A stretch of DNA of 64,000 bases, from the NCBI GenBank assembly GCA_017463585.1, contig JAFTOX010000003.1, forward strand, positions 372,001 to 436,000, given 5' to 3'. Made by a program: the position numbers and the translations under genes. The stretch is from Rikenellaceae bacterium. Its GTDB lineage: Bacteria; Bacteroidota; Bacteroidia; Bacteroidales; Rikenellaceae. Positions within the stretch are counted from its first letter, which is position 1, and each line of letters starts with the position of its first letter. Below are positions 19,365 to 27,325 of the stretch, piece after piece. Under the pieces are notes generated by a model. That model searched no databases, had not been told where the DNA came from, and worked only from the letters and a program-made list of their open reading frames with translations.

Positions 19365-19853
19365 ATGAGCAGTTCGTCCATATTCGCAGTTATAGCCGCC
19401 GTGATCATCGTCGTCGGGCGCATAATTAATAGGGTAGCCACAGCCAAGGGCAACGACACCGATGACACTACACGCAGTTTTGACGCCGCACACGAATTTG
19501 ACGGCGAAGAGGCGATTCCTGCTCGAAAGATCGAGATACCCAAGTCAGAAGAGGCTCTCGCTGGAACAATTTTGGCACAGATTTTAGAGGAGCGCAGAAA
19601 GGAGCAGGTCCCTCAGCAAGGCATTCCGCAGGTGTATACCAAGCGAATACAGCCCCAAAAGTTTGTATCAAGTTACACATCTACACCCCCAAAGCCCAAG
19701 CGTGCGCCTAAACCCAAAACGAACACGCCACAGATAAAAGCGAAAAATATTATCGTGGAACCACAAATGGAAGGCCCGAGCATTGCCGAGGAATTCGACT
19801 TAAAAAAAGCTGTGATTTTCTCCGAAATCCTCAAACCAAAATTCGACGAATAG
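19365..19853 (+). CDS. Small membrane-anchored protein of unknown function
   Basis: I do not recognise a function. The 162-residue protein has one N-terminal hydrophobic helix (about residues 4-22, 'IFAVIAAVIIVVGRIINR'), a long charged and proline/lysine-rich middle (residues 80-125, including 'TPPKPKRAPKPKTNTP') and a well-formed C-terminal motif, 'EFDLKKAVIFSEILKPKFDE'. A tail of this shape recurs, to my knowledge, in small Bacteroidota proteins of unknown role that sit in housekeeping operons. It would be an inner-membrane protein with the tail probably in the cytoplasm. The start is 7 bases after the RSH stop and a HIT gene follows after 21 bases, so it is likely cotranscribed. Confidence 0.65.
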   Translation: MSSSSIFAVIAAVIIVVGRIINRVATAKGNDTDDTTRSFDAAHEFDGEEAIPARKIEIPKSEEALAGTILAQILEERRKEQVPQQGIPQVYTKRIQPQKFVSSYTSTPPKPKRAPKPKTNTPQIKAKNIIVEPQMEGPSIAEEFDLKKAVIFSEILKPKFDE

Positions 19854-19874
19854 AACAATAAAAATCATACAGAT

Positions 19875-20261
19875 ATGGCTACTATTTTCACCCGTATTAT
19901 CAACGGCGAAATCCCTAGCTACAAGGTAGCAGAGGACGAGAATTTCTACGCATTTCTTGACATTAATCCACTGATGAAGGGGCACACCCTGGTCGTGCCC
20001 AAGCAGGAAGTGGACTACATATTTGACCTCGACGACGACACCTTGCAAATGATGACAATCTTCGCAAAGAGGGTAGCAGCTCAAATCAAATGTAAAATAG
20101 AGTGCAAGAAGGTCGCAATGGTTGTTCTAGGCCTCGAAGTTCCGCACGCACATATCCATTTAATCCCTATGAACACCGAATCTGACGTCGATTTTCGCAA
20201 AGAAAAGATTAATTTGACGCCAGAAGAGTTTGCGCAGATCGCGACAATGCTCAGTGAGTAG
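19875..20261 (+). CDS. HIT family hydrolase
   Basis: The 128-residue protein has the histidine triad 'VPHAHIHLIP' (His91, His93, His95) and the N-terminal 'TIFTRIINGEIPSYKV' typical of Hint-type purine nucleoside phosphoramidases. These enzymes cleave AMP from lysine or other amines; the physiological substrate is often unknown. Length is normal for the subgroup. It ends the recA-RSH run and is followed by a hairpin terminator at 20296-20327. Confidence 0.94.
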   Translation: MATIFTRIINGEIPSYKVAEDENFYAFLDINPLMKGHTLVVPKQEVDYIFDLDDDTLQMMTIFAKRVAAQIKCKIECKKVAMVVLGLEVPHAHIHLIPMNTESDVDFRKEKINLTPEEFAQIATMLSE

Positions 20262-20295
20262 CAAATAGATCCGTTCACATAACTATTTGATTTAC

Positions 20296-20327
20296 AATAG
20301 GTGGCATTAATTTGCCGCCTATTATTT
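20296..20327 (+). terminator. Terminator after the HIT gene
   Basis: ATAGGTGGC-ATTAATTT-GCCGCCTAT forms a 9-bp stem with one G-U pair, followed by TATTTTA. It lies 35 bases after the stop of the HIT gene. Confidence 0.8.
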
Positions 20328-20907
20328 TACGTGTTTAACATAATATTCCGATTAACAAATTTATTAACAATCAAACCTAAAAACAAGTCTAATTCGAGCA
20401 CATTTATTACAATTTGAGCAATAGAGTGGGGTGGTTATTACATTTGTAAACCATATTAAAATATAATTATTATACTTTTGTAAACTGCAATAATGTTAAT
20501 TATTTGCGTATTGTAACAACATAGACAAAGTATCAAGCAGATAGTAAAATCCACAAAAACAACCAAGAATCCGTTGATCAATATTTGAAAATACGCAAGT
20601 TATCAGTGCTAATAATCAGTGATTTATGAGTTTTATATAAAGTGAAATATAGTAGCGACAACGCATTTGACGCCTTTATATAATATTAGGGAGTATTGCT
20701 CTATATATAAGGTAATTATTTGCTATATATCAACTATTTACGAGATTCAATTAATGCAAAACATAAATTTAATAAAATTGAGTGTGCGGTCACTCATTGA
20801 ATCGATTACAATTGTAATGTAATTATCAACAATTAACATTTTTACAAATTTAACTGCGAGCTTGTTTTATACGTAAAAGATTGTTATATTTGTAAAAATT
20901 TACTGCT
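20328..20907. other. AT-rich intergenic region with inverted repeats upstream of the XRE gene
   Basis: No convincing ORF is present in this 580-base stretch. It holds several ordered motifs. ATTTGTAAAC-like sites begin at 20442 and 20476. A TGAGTG-N6-CACTCA hairpin lies at 20779-20796 and a 14-bp palindrome, ATTACAATTGTAAT, at 20805-20818. A 12-bp inverted pair, ATTTTTACAAAT (20838-20849) and ATTTGTAAAAAT (20888-20899), brackets the XRE promoter. The motif WTTTGTAAAW therefore occurs four times. The region could be a regulatory region or a replication-related site; no consensus DnaA boxes were found, only the one-mismatch TTATCAACA near 20823. Confidence 0.5.
20862..20892 (+). promoter_or_regulatory. 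Promoter of the XRE gene with overlapping operator candidate
   Basis: TTG at 20862-20864, a 20-base spacer, then TATATTTG at 20885-20892 (perfect -7 consensus). The right arm of the inverted pair ATTTTTACAAAT/ATTTGTAAAAAT covers the -7 box, so a dimeric regulator bound there would block transcription. The start codon is 15 bases downstream. Confidence 0.6.
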
Positions 20908-21378
20908 ATGCGTGAAAAATTGCTCAAATTGATGAAAAGCCAAAAACTTTCATCGAGTCGCCTTGCTGAAATTCTCGAAATACAGCCGTCGAGTATCTCA
21001 CATATTCTCTCCGGACGAAACAAACCAAGTTTCGATTTCCTGGTTAAGATTCTTCGTCGTTTCCCTACGTTGAATCCTGATTGGCTTTTGCTCGACTCGG
21101 ATCAGATGTATCGTACGAGCGATGAATCAGCTCCGATCTCAACGCCCCAAACTGAGATGCAGCTTACATCGCAGAACTCGACAACTGCAGCAACCGCCAC
21201 TCGTACAGAAAGCCAAGAAAAGCCCACTGCCAACACTAATCAAAATTCGACTAATAGACCAATTAACGCTGAGGCTACGTTAGCCAATCTGTCGGCGGCA
21301 AACGGACCAAGTATTGAGCGTGTGATTGTGCTTTATTCGGACAAATCGTTCGAGGCGTTCAACATTAGCAGTAAATAG
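20908..21378 (+). CDS. XRE-type helix-turn-helix regulator with conserved C-terminal tail
   Basis: The 156-residue protein has an N-terminal HTH_XRE domain (about residues 5-60; 'SSRLAEILEIQPSSISHILSGRNKPSFDFLVKIL', in which the recognition helix is 'PSSISHILSGR'), followed by 'FPTLNPDWLLLDSDQMY'. The middle (about 70-130) is low complexity, rich in Ser, Thr, Asn and Gln. The last 25 residues, 'IERVIVLYSDKSFEAFNIS', resemble a tail found in Bacteroidota transcriptional regulators of this type; the tail may bind a ligand or partner. It stands alone between two long non-coding stretches. The palindromes upstream suggest autoregulation. Its target is unknown. The function as a DNA-binding regulator is confident; anything more is inference. 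Confidence 0.82.
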   Translation: MREKLLKLMKSQKLSSSRLAEILEIQPSSISHILSGRNKPSFDFLVKILRRFPTLNPDWLLLDSDQMYRTSDESAPISTPQTEMQLTSQNSTTAATATRTESQEKPTANTNQNSTNRPINAEATLANLSAANGPSIERVIVLYSDKSFEAFNISSK

Positions 21379-21872
21379 TTTCGGAAGCCGGATACCCCCT
21401 TTTGCGTCAATTATTGCAAATGAAATAATATTTACATTATGTTAAACGTAAGTTTAAAGGGTAAAGTATGTATAAGGCGATTGGTTTATGCGGTGAGCAA
21501 TTGATTGTTCTACGCGATCATTAATTGACTATAAGTAGCGAGAAACCTTCAAGGATAGCTCGACTATTTGATTGTCGCCCTACAACCGCAATGACTGCAT
21601 TGAAGGGCGAAATAAAATTGGACTGAATGAGATTTTATAAAATTGCCACATCCCGACGAATTAATTTCGACGTAATGAATATAAGACACTACTCGGCTCC
21701 CGCCACCTATTAAGATCTCCCCCACAATCCGAAATAATCGTCTAGAAAATATTTAACATAATTTAGGAGAAAATAGAACAACAACCGAGTCCTCCTCAAC
21801 GCGACATCGTGATTTCCAGCAAAACAAAATCTGGCTACTTTTTGCATTTATATAATTTTTATATACGTCAAC
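21379..21872. other. Unassigned AT-rich intergenic region
   Basis: About 490 bases with no recognised gene. Structure seen: TCGCCCT (21575-21581) and AGGGCGA (21604-21610) pair, enclosing an inner CAATG-ACTG-CATTG hairpin (21589-21602); this is a plausible RNA stem or terminator on either strand. There is also a partly palindromic CGAATTAATTTCG near 21659. The longest ATG-initiated ORF, from 21468, is only 18 codons. A small RNA or long leader cannot be excluded. Confidence 0.4.
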
Positions 21873-21905
21873 AAAAAACTCTCCGCCTTTGGGCGGAGAG
21901 TTTTT
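21873..21905. terminator. Bidirectional terminator at the rubrerythrin end
   Basis: A strong stem (AAAACTCTCCGCC / GGCGGAGAGTTTT, loop TTTG) with A and T edges lies 19 bases downstream of the rubrerythrin stop on the minus strand. Confidence 0.9.
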
Positions 21906-21923
21906 ATCGGGGCGACTACCCTA

Positions 21924-22472
21924 CTATTTGAAGTAACGCTTGTACAGACCCTCGAAGCCCTTGCCGTGACGAGCCTCGTCCTTGCACATCTCGTGTACTG
22001 TGTCGTGGATTGCGTCCAGATTGAGCTGCTTTGCGCGAGTTGCAATGCGCTTCTTATCCTCGCAAGCGCCCTGCTCTGCCATCATACGCTTATAGACGTT
22101 GGTCTTGGTATCCCATACAACCTCGCCCAACAGCTCAGCGAACTTAGCTGCGTGCTCAGCCTCCTCCCAAGCATAACGCTTGAAAGCCTCTGCGATTTCG
22201 GGATAACCCTCACGGTCAGCCTGACGGCTCATTGCCAAATACATACCAACCTCGGTGCACTCACCCATAAAGTGATCCTTCAAACCTTGGAGAACCTCCT
22301 CGTCAACGCCCTTAGCTACGCCAATAACGTGCTCGTCAACAAACTGAAGATCGCCTTCCTGCTCAACAACCTCTACAAACTTATCAGCGCCAACCTTGCA
22401 AAGAGGACACTTCTCAGGAGCGGTATCACCCTCGTGAATATAACCGCATACGGTACATTTCCATTTTTTCAT
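21924..22472 (-). CDS. Reverse-type rubrerythrin (NADH peroxidase)
   Basis: This is an oxidative-stress protein that reduces hydrogen peroxide at a di-iron site. Its rubredoxin domain lies at the N-terminus (Cys6/Cys9 and Cys22/Cys25), then a ferritin-like di-iron domain with '[14 protein letters not shown]', '[15 protein letters not shown]' and '[21 protein letters not shown]'. In classical rubrerythrins the rubredoxin domain is C-terminal, so this is the reverse type common in anaerobes. The length (182) is normal. A good promoter lies on the minus strand at 22524-22553. The presence of this gene suits an anaerobic or microaerophilic host. Confidence 0.93.
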   Translation of the reverse strand: MKKWKCTVCGYIHEGDTAPEKCPLCKVGADKFVEVVEQEGDLQFVDEHVIGVAKGVDEEVLQGLKDHFMGECTEVGMYLAMSRQADREGYPEIAEAFKRYAWEEAEHAAKFAELLGEVVWDTKTNVYKRMMAEQGACEDKKRIATRAKQLNLDAIHDTVHEMCKDEARHGKGFEGLYKRYFK

Positions 22473-22523
22473 AGTCTTAATAGTTTTTTATGTGTGTAAT
22501 TAATAGTTTGCTTTTTCCGAGTA

Positions 22524-22553
22524 CAAAATTAAACTTTTTCAGCTATTTTGCAA
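22524..22553 (-). promoter_or_regulatory. Promoter of the rubrerythrin gene
   Basis: On the minus strand: TTG (22551-22553), a 19-base spacer, TAATTTTG (22524-22531). This matches the Bacteroidota pattern exactly. It is 52 bases before the ATG. Confidence 0.7.
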
Positions 22554-22625
22554 TGAGTTTTGCAAATAAATCGCAATCATATTATTTTATATCACGATAA
22601 GCAATTCTTATAGCCGTGTGCGGCC

Positions 22626-22656
22626 TTTGATTTTCCACGCGAATGTCGTACATTTG
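22626..22656 (+). promoter_or_regulatory. Promoter of the lipoprotein gene at 22676
   Basis: TTTG (22626-22629), 19-base spacer, TACATTTG (22649-22656): a perfect match to the Bacteroides consensus. It shows that the real start is ATG 22676 rather than the in-frame ATG at 22643, which lies inside the promoter. Confidence 0.8.
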
Positions 22657-22675
22657 CACTATAATAAATAGGTAT

Positions 22676-23623
22676 ATGAACGCAAAGCATATTATACTGC
22701 TCGCAACCGTTGCGTTGATGGCTGCGTGCGGACAGCGGAACAAGTCGAGCAACTCGACAACAGAATCGAAACCCACGACCGAACTTTCGTTCCCGAACAT
22801 CACCGTTCCCGAGATGCTGCCGGCGGCTGATCGTGCGAAATATCTGGCTGAGCATTTTTGGGATCGATTCGATTTCCGAGATACAACATTCTGCAACCAG
22901 CCCGACATCACCGAGCAAGCCTACGCCAACTATCTCGATATTCTGCGCTACGTCGAGCCGACGGTGGCTGCACAATCGGTTGGCGCGCTGATGAAGAGTG
23001 CCGAGGTTGATTCGACGATGTTCGACTACTTTGTGTCGCTCACCGATAAGTATCTCTACGATCCCAATTCGCCTTTCCGCAACGACGAACTGCTGATTCC
23101 CGCTTTGGAGGCGATGGTTGCGTCACCGATGCTCGATGAGGCTGAGAAGATCCGCCCTCAGTCGCAGCTCGATATGGCACAGAAAAATCGTATTGGACAG
23201 AAAGCTAACGACTTCCGTTACACGTTGCACGATGGTAGCACAGGGCGAATGTACTCGATCGAGGCCGAATATCTGATCATCTTCATCAACAATCCCGACT
23301 GCCCCGCTTGCAAAGCGATTCGTGAGCAGATCTGCGCCTCGCCGATGTTGAGCGAGATGATCGAACGCGGAGTGATGAAGGTGCTGGCGATCTATCCCGA
23401 CGAGGATATCACCGCTTGGCTCAACTATCGACACAACCTTCCAGCGTCGTGGATCAACAGCTACGACAAGCAACTGCGCCTACGTGACGAGGAGTTGTAC
23501 GATCTGAAAGCTATTCCGTCGCTCTATCTACTTGATAGCGAGAAGCGTGTGATGTTGAAGGATTGTAACCTTGTTCCTCAGATTGAGGAGGCAATTTACT
23601 ATGCCGAACAGAGCAAACAATAA
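22676..23623 (+). CDS. Lipoprotein with DUF5106-like region and thioredoxin-fold CxxC domain
   Basis: The start at ATG 22676 gives a 315-residue lipoprotein: signal peptide [18 protein letters not shown] with the lipidated Cys at 18. A helical DUF5106-like region (about 40-160; '[18 protein letters not shown]') precedes a TlpA/thioredoxin-like domain (about 170-300) with '[15 protein letters not shown]' giving Cys209 and Cys212, and the cis-proline region '[11 protein letters not shown]'. It is probably a periplasmic redox protein. The family is frequent in Bacteroidales near envelope genes; the substrate is unknown. folD follows after 23 bases and may share the transcript without functional link. 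Confidence 0.82.
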   Translation: MNAKHIILLATVALMAACGQRNKSSNSTTESKPTTELSFPNITVPEMLPAADRAKYLAEHFWDRFDFRDTTFCNQPDITEQAYANYLDILRYVEPTVAAQSVGALMKSAEVDSTMFDYFVSLTDKYLYDPNSPFRNDELLIPALEAMVASPMLDEAEKIRPQSQLDMAQKNRIGQKANDFRYTLHDGSTGRMYSIEAEYLIIFINNPDCPACKAIREQICASPMLSEMIERGVMKVLAIYPDEDITAWLNYRHNLPASWINSYDKQLRLRDEELYDLKAIPSLYLLDSEKRVMLKDCNLVPQIEEAIYYAEQSKQ

Positions 23624-23646
23624 TCTCAAAAAACTTAAATAAGACT

Positions 23647-24522
23647 ATGACTATTATCGATGGTAAAGAGGTTGCTGCGGCAATGCGCCGTGAGATTGCA
23701 ACCGAAGTTGCGGCTATGGTAGCCGAAGGCAAACCCGCACCTCACTTGGTTGCTATTCTGGTGGGTAACGACGGCGCAAGCCAGACATACGTAGCTCACA
23801 AAGAGAAGTGCTGCCACGAGTGCGGTTTCACCTCGACCGTAGTGCGTATGCCCGAAGAGACAACCGAAGAGGAGTTGCTCGCACGTATCGACGAGCTGAA
23901 TGCCGATCCGAAAGTTGATGGTTTCATCGTGCAGCTGCCCCTGCCCCGCCACATCTCGGAGCAAAAGGTTATCGAGGCGATCGACCCCCGCAAGGACGTC
24001 GACGGTTTCCACCCTGTGAACACCGGTCGAATGATTTCGGGACTACCCTCCTATCTGCCTGCGACACCCGACGGTATTCTGTCGTTGCTTAAATATTACA
24101 ACGTGCCGACCGCTGGTCGTAGCTGCGCAGTGATTGGTCGTAGCAACATCGTCGGTCGTCCCATTGCAAACTTGCTCTCGCAGAAGGGTTGGGATTGCAC
24201 CGTAACGCTCTGCCACAGCCGCACACCGAACCTGAAAGAGGTTGTTGCTGAGGCAGATATCGTGATCGCCGCGTTGGGTAAAGCGGAGTTCGTTACAGCC
24301 GATATGGTCAAAGAGGGCGCAACGGTTATCGACGTTGGTATCACCCGCGTTCCGAGCGACAAGACCAAGAGTGGTTGGAAGCTGTTGGGCGACGTGAAGT
24401 ACGACGAGGTAGCTCCCAAGTGCGCCTACATCACTCCCGTTCCGGGCGGCGTCGGTCCGATGACCATCATCTCGCTGATGCGCAACACGCTGAAAGCTGC
24501 CAAGAAAGAGATTTACGGGTAA
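23647..24522 (+). CDS. folD: Methylenetetrahydrofolate dehydrogenase/cyclohydrolase FolD
   Basis: This bifunctional enzyme interconverts 5,10-methylene-THF and 10-formyl-THF, supplying one-carbon units for purines. The 291-residue protein has '[16 protein letters not shown]' with the catalytic lysine, '[11 protein letters not shown]', the NADP-binding '[16 protein letters not shown]' and the C-terminal signature '[11 protein letters not shown]'. The length is slightly above E. coli FolD (288). A bidirectional terminator follows at 24539-24576. It stands in the upstream direction of an AT-rich acyltransferase gene of opposite strand. Confidence 0.96.
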   Translation: MTIIDGKEVAAAMRREIATEVAAMVAEGKPAPHLVAILVGNDGASQTYVAHKEKCCHECGFTSTVVRMPEETTEEELLARIDELNADPKVDGFIVQLPLPRHISEQKVIEAIDPRKDVDGFHPVNTGRMISGLPSYLPATPDGILSLLKYYNVPTAGRSCAVIGRSNIVGRPIANLLSQKGWDCTVTLCHSRTPNLKEVVAEADIVIAALGKAEFVTADMVKEGATVIDVGITRVPSDKTKSGWKLLGDVKYDEVAPKCAYITPVPGGVGPMTIISLMRNTLKAAKKEIYG

Positions 24523-24538
24523 AAAAAGCATTTCAAAC

Positions 24539-24576
24539 GATACGCCCCACATTCATTCCGAAATGTGGGGCGTATC
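24539..24576. terminator. Bidirectional terminator
   Basis: A 15-bp perfect stem (GATACGCCCCACATT / AATGTGGGGCGTATC) with a short loop separates folD from the convergent acyltransferase gene, whose stop is 3 bases away. Confidence 0.9.
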
Positions 24577-24578
24577 AT

Positions 24579-25598
24579 TTATGCAGTTTTTGCTCCAAAT
24601 AAATATTTAGCCAAGAATTTACTATTCCTTATACACTCACTTAACAATAAACATATGCAAATATTTGACAATGCCAATACTGATATTCCAAATATCTCAA
24701 ATGGGATATAATTTAGCCCCATTATTTTTGCCACACAAATACTGCTATAATTTAAAAGAAAATAGTGTATCATATAAATATCTATCGTTCTTTTACCTAT
24801 TAATTGCATAGCACGACTAATTAGTCCATTTCTAGCAAACATATCTCTATATCGATAAAATAGAGATACGATAATAAAAAGCCCAGCATATCTTGATACA
24901 ATACCCCTCATTAGTCCTCCAATTATTGGACTACATTCCATTGCATTATAGCTTCTCACCAAGGTTATCGCCACAACAAAGGCAATAATAGCGATTGCAT
25001 TTATAGCTGAATTCTTTAAGACATTTTCATAGATATTATTATAGCATTTAGCCACTATTCCAATAGAGAAAAATTGGAAATATTTTAACAAGTTTTCAAG
25101 ACAGAATAGTTCATAATATTTATTACCGTATCCAATTTTGAGTGTAATTAAACCAACCCCTATTATGCTAATTATGACTAATATACACAAAAAAATCTTT
25201 TCATTCTTAATAATTAGTCGTAACAAATAATATATTGCATACATTTCAAGTAGCACTAACATAAACCAATATATCGGACGATAGATTGACACAAAATATT
25301 CTCTTGAAATACTATACAACAACGAAAATACAATCATCGGAATCAAAAAATTTAAGACCTTTTTTGACAAGACTTTCATCGTTTCCTTTGTTGTATATAT
25401 TTTATGCTTATATAATAAATATCCACTAATAAAGAAGAACAATGGAAGATAGAAGGTTACAAATATCTCACCTACAGAATTACTATACGCCGAATACCCT
25501 CCCCACGACTTAATATGCAGATACACAACAAGATACATCGCCAATCCACGCAAAGCGTCTATATATTCTATTCTCTTATTCATTATTTTATTATGCAT
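24579..25598 (-). CDS. Acyltransferase-3 family membrane protein, AT-rich
   Basis: The protein is a multi-pass membrane acyltransferase of the Acyl_transf_3 family, which O-acetylates or acylates polysaccharides, lipids or oligosaccharides. It opens with 'RIEYIDALRGLAMYLVVYLHI' carrying the conserved Arg, with about ten hydrophobic segments. The start is either ATG 25598 (339 residues) or ATG 25583 (334 residues, beginning MNKRIEYID); I slightly prefer the latter because it begins at the conserved region. By eye it is strikingly AT-rich against its neighbours on both sides, so it was probably acquired by transfer. The acceptor molecule is unknown. It follows the methyltransferase gene on the same strand by 4 or 19 bases and may be read from the same transcript. 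Confidence 0.85.
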   Translation of the reverse strand: MHNKIMNKRIEYIDALRGLAMYLVVYLHIKSWGGYSAYSNSVGEIFVTFYLPLFFFISGYLLYKHKIYTTKETMKVLSKKVLNFLIPMIVFSLLYSISREYFVSIYRPIYWFMLVLLEMYAIYYLLRLIIKNEKIFLCILVIISIIGVGLITLKIGYGNKYYELFCLENLLKYFQFFSIGIVAKCYNNIYENVLKNSAINAIAIIAFVVAITLVRSYNAMECSPIIGGLMRGIVSRYAGLFIIVSLFYRYRDMFARNGLISRAMQLIGKRTIDIYMIHYFLLNYSSICVAKIMGLNYIPFEIFGISVLALSNICICLLLSECIRNSKFLAKYLFGAKTA

Positions 25599-25602
25599 TA
25601 AT

Positions 25603-26382
25603 TTACTCCTCCACCTTGCGGGCGATGTAGTAGAGGTCGAAACAACCGTCTGCTACGGGAGCGATGCGGTAGTCGTCCATCGCGATTTCGGTCGTCAGCT
25701 TGCGGTTGCGAGCTAACAAGAATCGACGATTCAAACGGTTCAAAATATCATACGGGATCTTCAACATCCAACGTGGCAGGCGGTGCTGCAAATCGAGGAA
25801 ATCGAGTTTAGCAATGCGGCGCACGCTGGCACGATTCTTCTCGTAATATTTCATCACCTTCTCATTGCCAAACACGCCACAACGCTCAATCTCAGCGAAA
25901 TAGTTACCCATCAGGCGATCGAACTCGTCAATCTGATACTCGCGCACGTGCCACGGATTGCGCGTCAGCGACATCGCAGCATTGGGCGTCGATACGATAA
26001 ACACGCCATTGGGTTTCAGCACGCGATGGACCTCAGCCACAAAATCGACATCGTCCTTAATATGCTCGATCACCTGAAACGAAATCACACAATCGAAGCT
26101 ATTTGTCGGAAAATTGATCGGCGGGACAGTCATCTGCTGAAATTCAACATTGTCAATCTCCGAAGTATCGATCTTGGTTTCGAACTTATCGATGGTCATA
26201 AATCGCGTAGCCGACGGTGCGATTACATCGATTCCATATCCACTACCCGTACCAATTTCGAGCACCGTACCATTGACCAACTCCGCCGCACGATGGTACG
26301 CCAGCAGCGAACGCTGAAAGACATAGTTATCCGACTGGTCAGCGTGCGACACGCGCTCGGCAGTTTGCAACTTCGAAGCCAT
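25603..26382 (-). CDS. Class I SAM-dependent methyltransferase
   Basis: The 259-residue protein has the SAM motif 'VLEIGTGSGYGIDVIAP' and 'FDCVISFQVIEHIKDD' followed by 'LKPNGVFIVSTPN', the arrangement of the Methyltransf_11/UbiE-like group. The C-terminal part is basic and probably a substrate-binding region ('LPRWMLKIPYDILNRLNRRFLLA'). The acceptor is unknown; surface polysaccharide modification is possible because an acyltransferase gene follows, but that gene looks foreign. It starts 2 bases after the S1-domain gene stop, so it is likely coupled with it. Confidence 0.87.
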   Translation of the reverse strand: MASKLQTAERVSHADQSDNYVFQRSLLAYHRAAELVNGTVLEIGTGSGYGIDVIAPSATRFMTIDKFETKIDTSEIDNVEFQQMTVPPINFPTNSFDCVISFQVIEHIKDDVDFVAEVHRVLKPNGVFIVSTPNAAMSLTRNPWHVREYQIDEFDRLMGNYFAEIERCGVFGNEKVMKYYEKNRASVRRIAKLDFLDLQHRLPRWMLKIPYDILNRLNRRFLLARNRKLTTEIAMDDYRIAPVADGCFDLYYIARKVEE

Positions 26383-26384
26383 AA

Positions 26385-27218
26385 CTATTTGAGTTTAATA
26401 CCGTTATCAGTTATCTCGACGCGACCACTTTTGAGCAGCATACCCAACGAGCGCTTGAACATCTTCTTGCTCATACCTGTAACCTCGTGAACACGTTCGG
26501 GGGCAGTATCGTCATTGACGGGCAGTTCGCCATCGTTATTTCGCAGCAATGCCACCAGCTCATCAGCCGAGTCGCGCACCTGTTCCAAGCCCTGCTGCTG
26601 CAAGCTCAGGTCGATACGTGCGTCGGGCGTGATGCGACTGACGTATGCCTCGGTTCGCTCGCCGATTCGCACGGGGCGGAACAACTGATTCTTGTAGATC
26701 ATACCCCAATGGCGATCATTCACAATCACACGATAACCAATCGGCGACTCCGAGGCGATCAGAATCTCAACCTTCTGACGCGGAGCTACCGTAATCGTGT
26801 CATTATTAATATAGGTCTTGGTGCGCATCGTCGCCACCGAGCGCGAGGTGATGTTGTCCTCATAAACATAGACGATATATTTATGTCCGACCATCACACC
26901 ACCCTGCTGGTTGCGATTGGGCAAAAAGAGATCCTTGCCCTGCAAACCCCAATCGAGAAAGGCGCCGTGAAGAGTCTTGTCAACCACCTGTAAACAAGCT
27001 GCTTGACCAACGGTCGCAAACGGCGTCTCGGTCGTAGCCACCAGACGATCCTCCGAGTCGTGATAGACGAAGACGTGCTTCTCATCACCCACCTTATCGG
27101 TGAGCGACACGTAACGGTTTGGGAGCAGAACTTCGTTCTCTTCGCCATCGGTTAGATATAGACCGTAGTCGGATATTCGACTGACGGTAAGTGTTTGGTA
27201 GCGACCAGCTTTTATCAT
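26385..27218 (-). CDS. S1 RNA-binding domain protein, CvfB/YitL family
   Basis: The 277-residue protein has an N-terminal S1-type fold ('SRISDYGLYLTDGEENEVLLPNRY') and two further S1-like modules, ending in a winged-helix domain ('VTGMSKKMFKRSLGMLLKSGRVEI'). This is the layout of CvfB, an RNA-binding protein known as a virulence regulator in Staphylococcus. Its role in Bacteroidota is not known. It is the first gene in a leftward run with the methyltransferase. A -7 box, TATCTTTG, lies at 27261-27268 on its strand. Confidence 0.88.
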   Translation of the reverse strand: MIKAGRYQTLTVSRISDYGLYLTDGEENEVLLPNRYVSLTDKVGDEKHVFVYHDSEDRLVATTETPFATVGQAACLQVVDKTLHGAFLDWGLQGKDLFLPNRNQQGGVMVGHKYIVYVYEDNITSRSVATMRTKTYINNDTITVAPRQKVEILIASESPIGYRVIVNDRHWGMIYKNQLFRPVRIGERTEAYVSRITPDARIDLSLQQQGLEQVRDSADELVALLRNNDGELPVNDDTAPERVHEVTGMSKKMFKRSLGMLLKSGRVEITDNGIKLK

Positions 27219-27260
27219 ACTTTGAAAAAATTATTTGTCACGAGGGACGTTTTCATCGTA

Positions 27261-27297
27261 CAAAGATAGCTTATTTCGAGGATTTTTTGTATATTTG
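27261..27297. promoter_or_regulatory. Divergent -7 boxes for the S1-protein and nitrilase genes
   Basis: TATCTTTG on the minus strand (27261-27268) faces the S1-protein gene and TATATTTG on the plus strand (27290-27297) faces the nitrilase gene. No good TTTG at the right distance is visible for either, so both calls rest on the -7 box. Confidence 0.45.
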
Positions 27298-27325
27298 TTG
27301 TGAAGAAGTTTCACTTTAATAGCCT

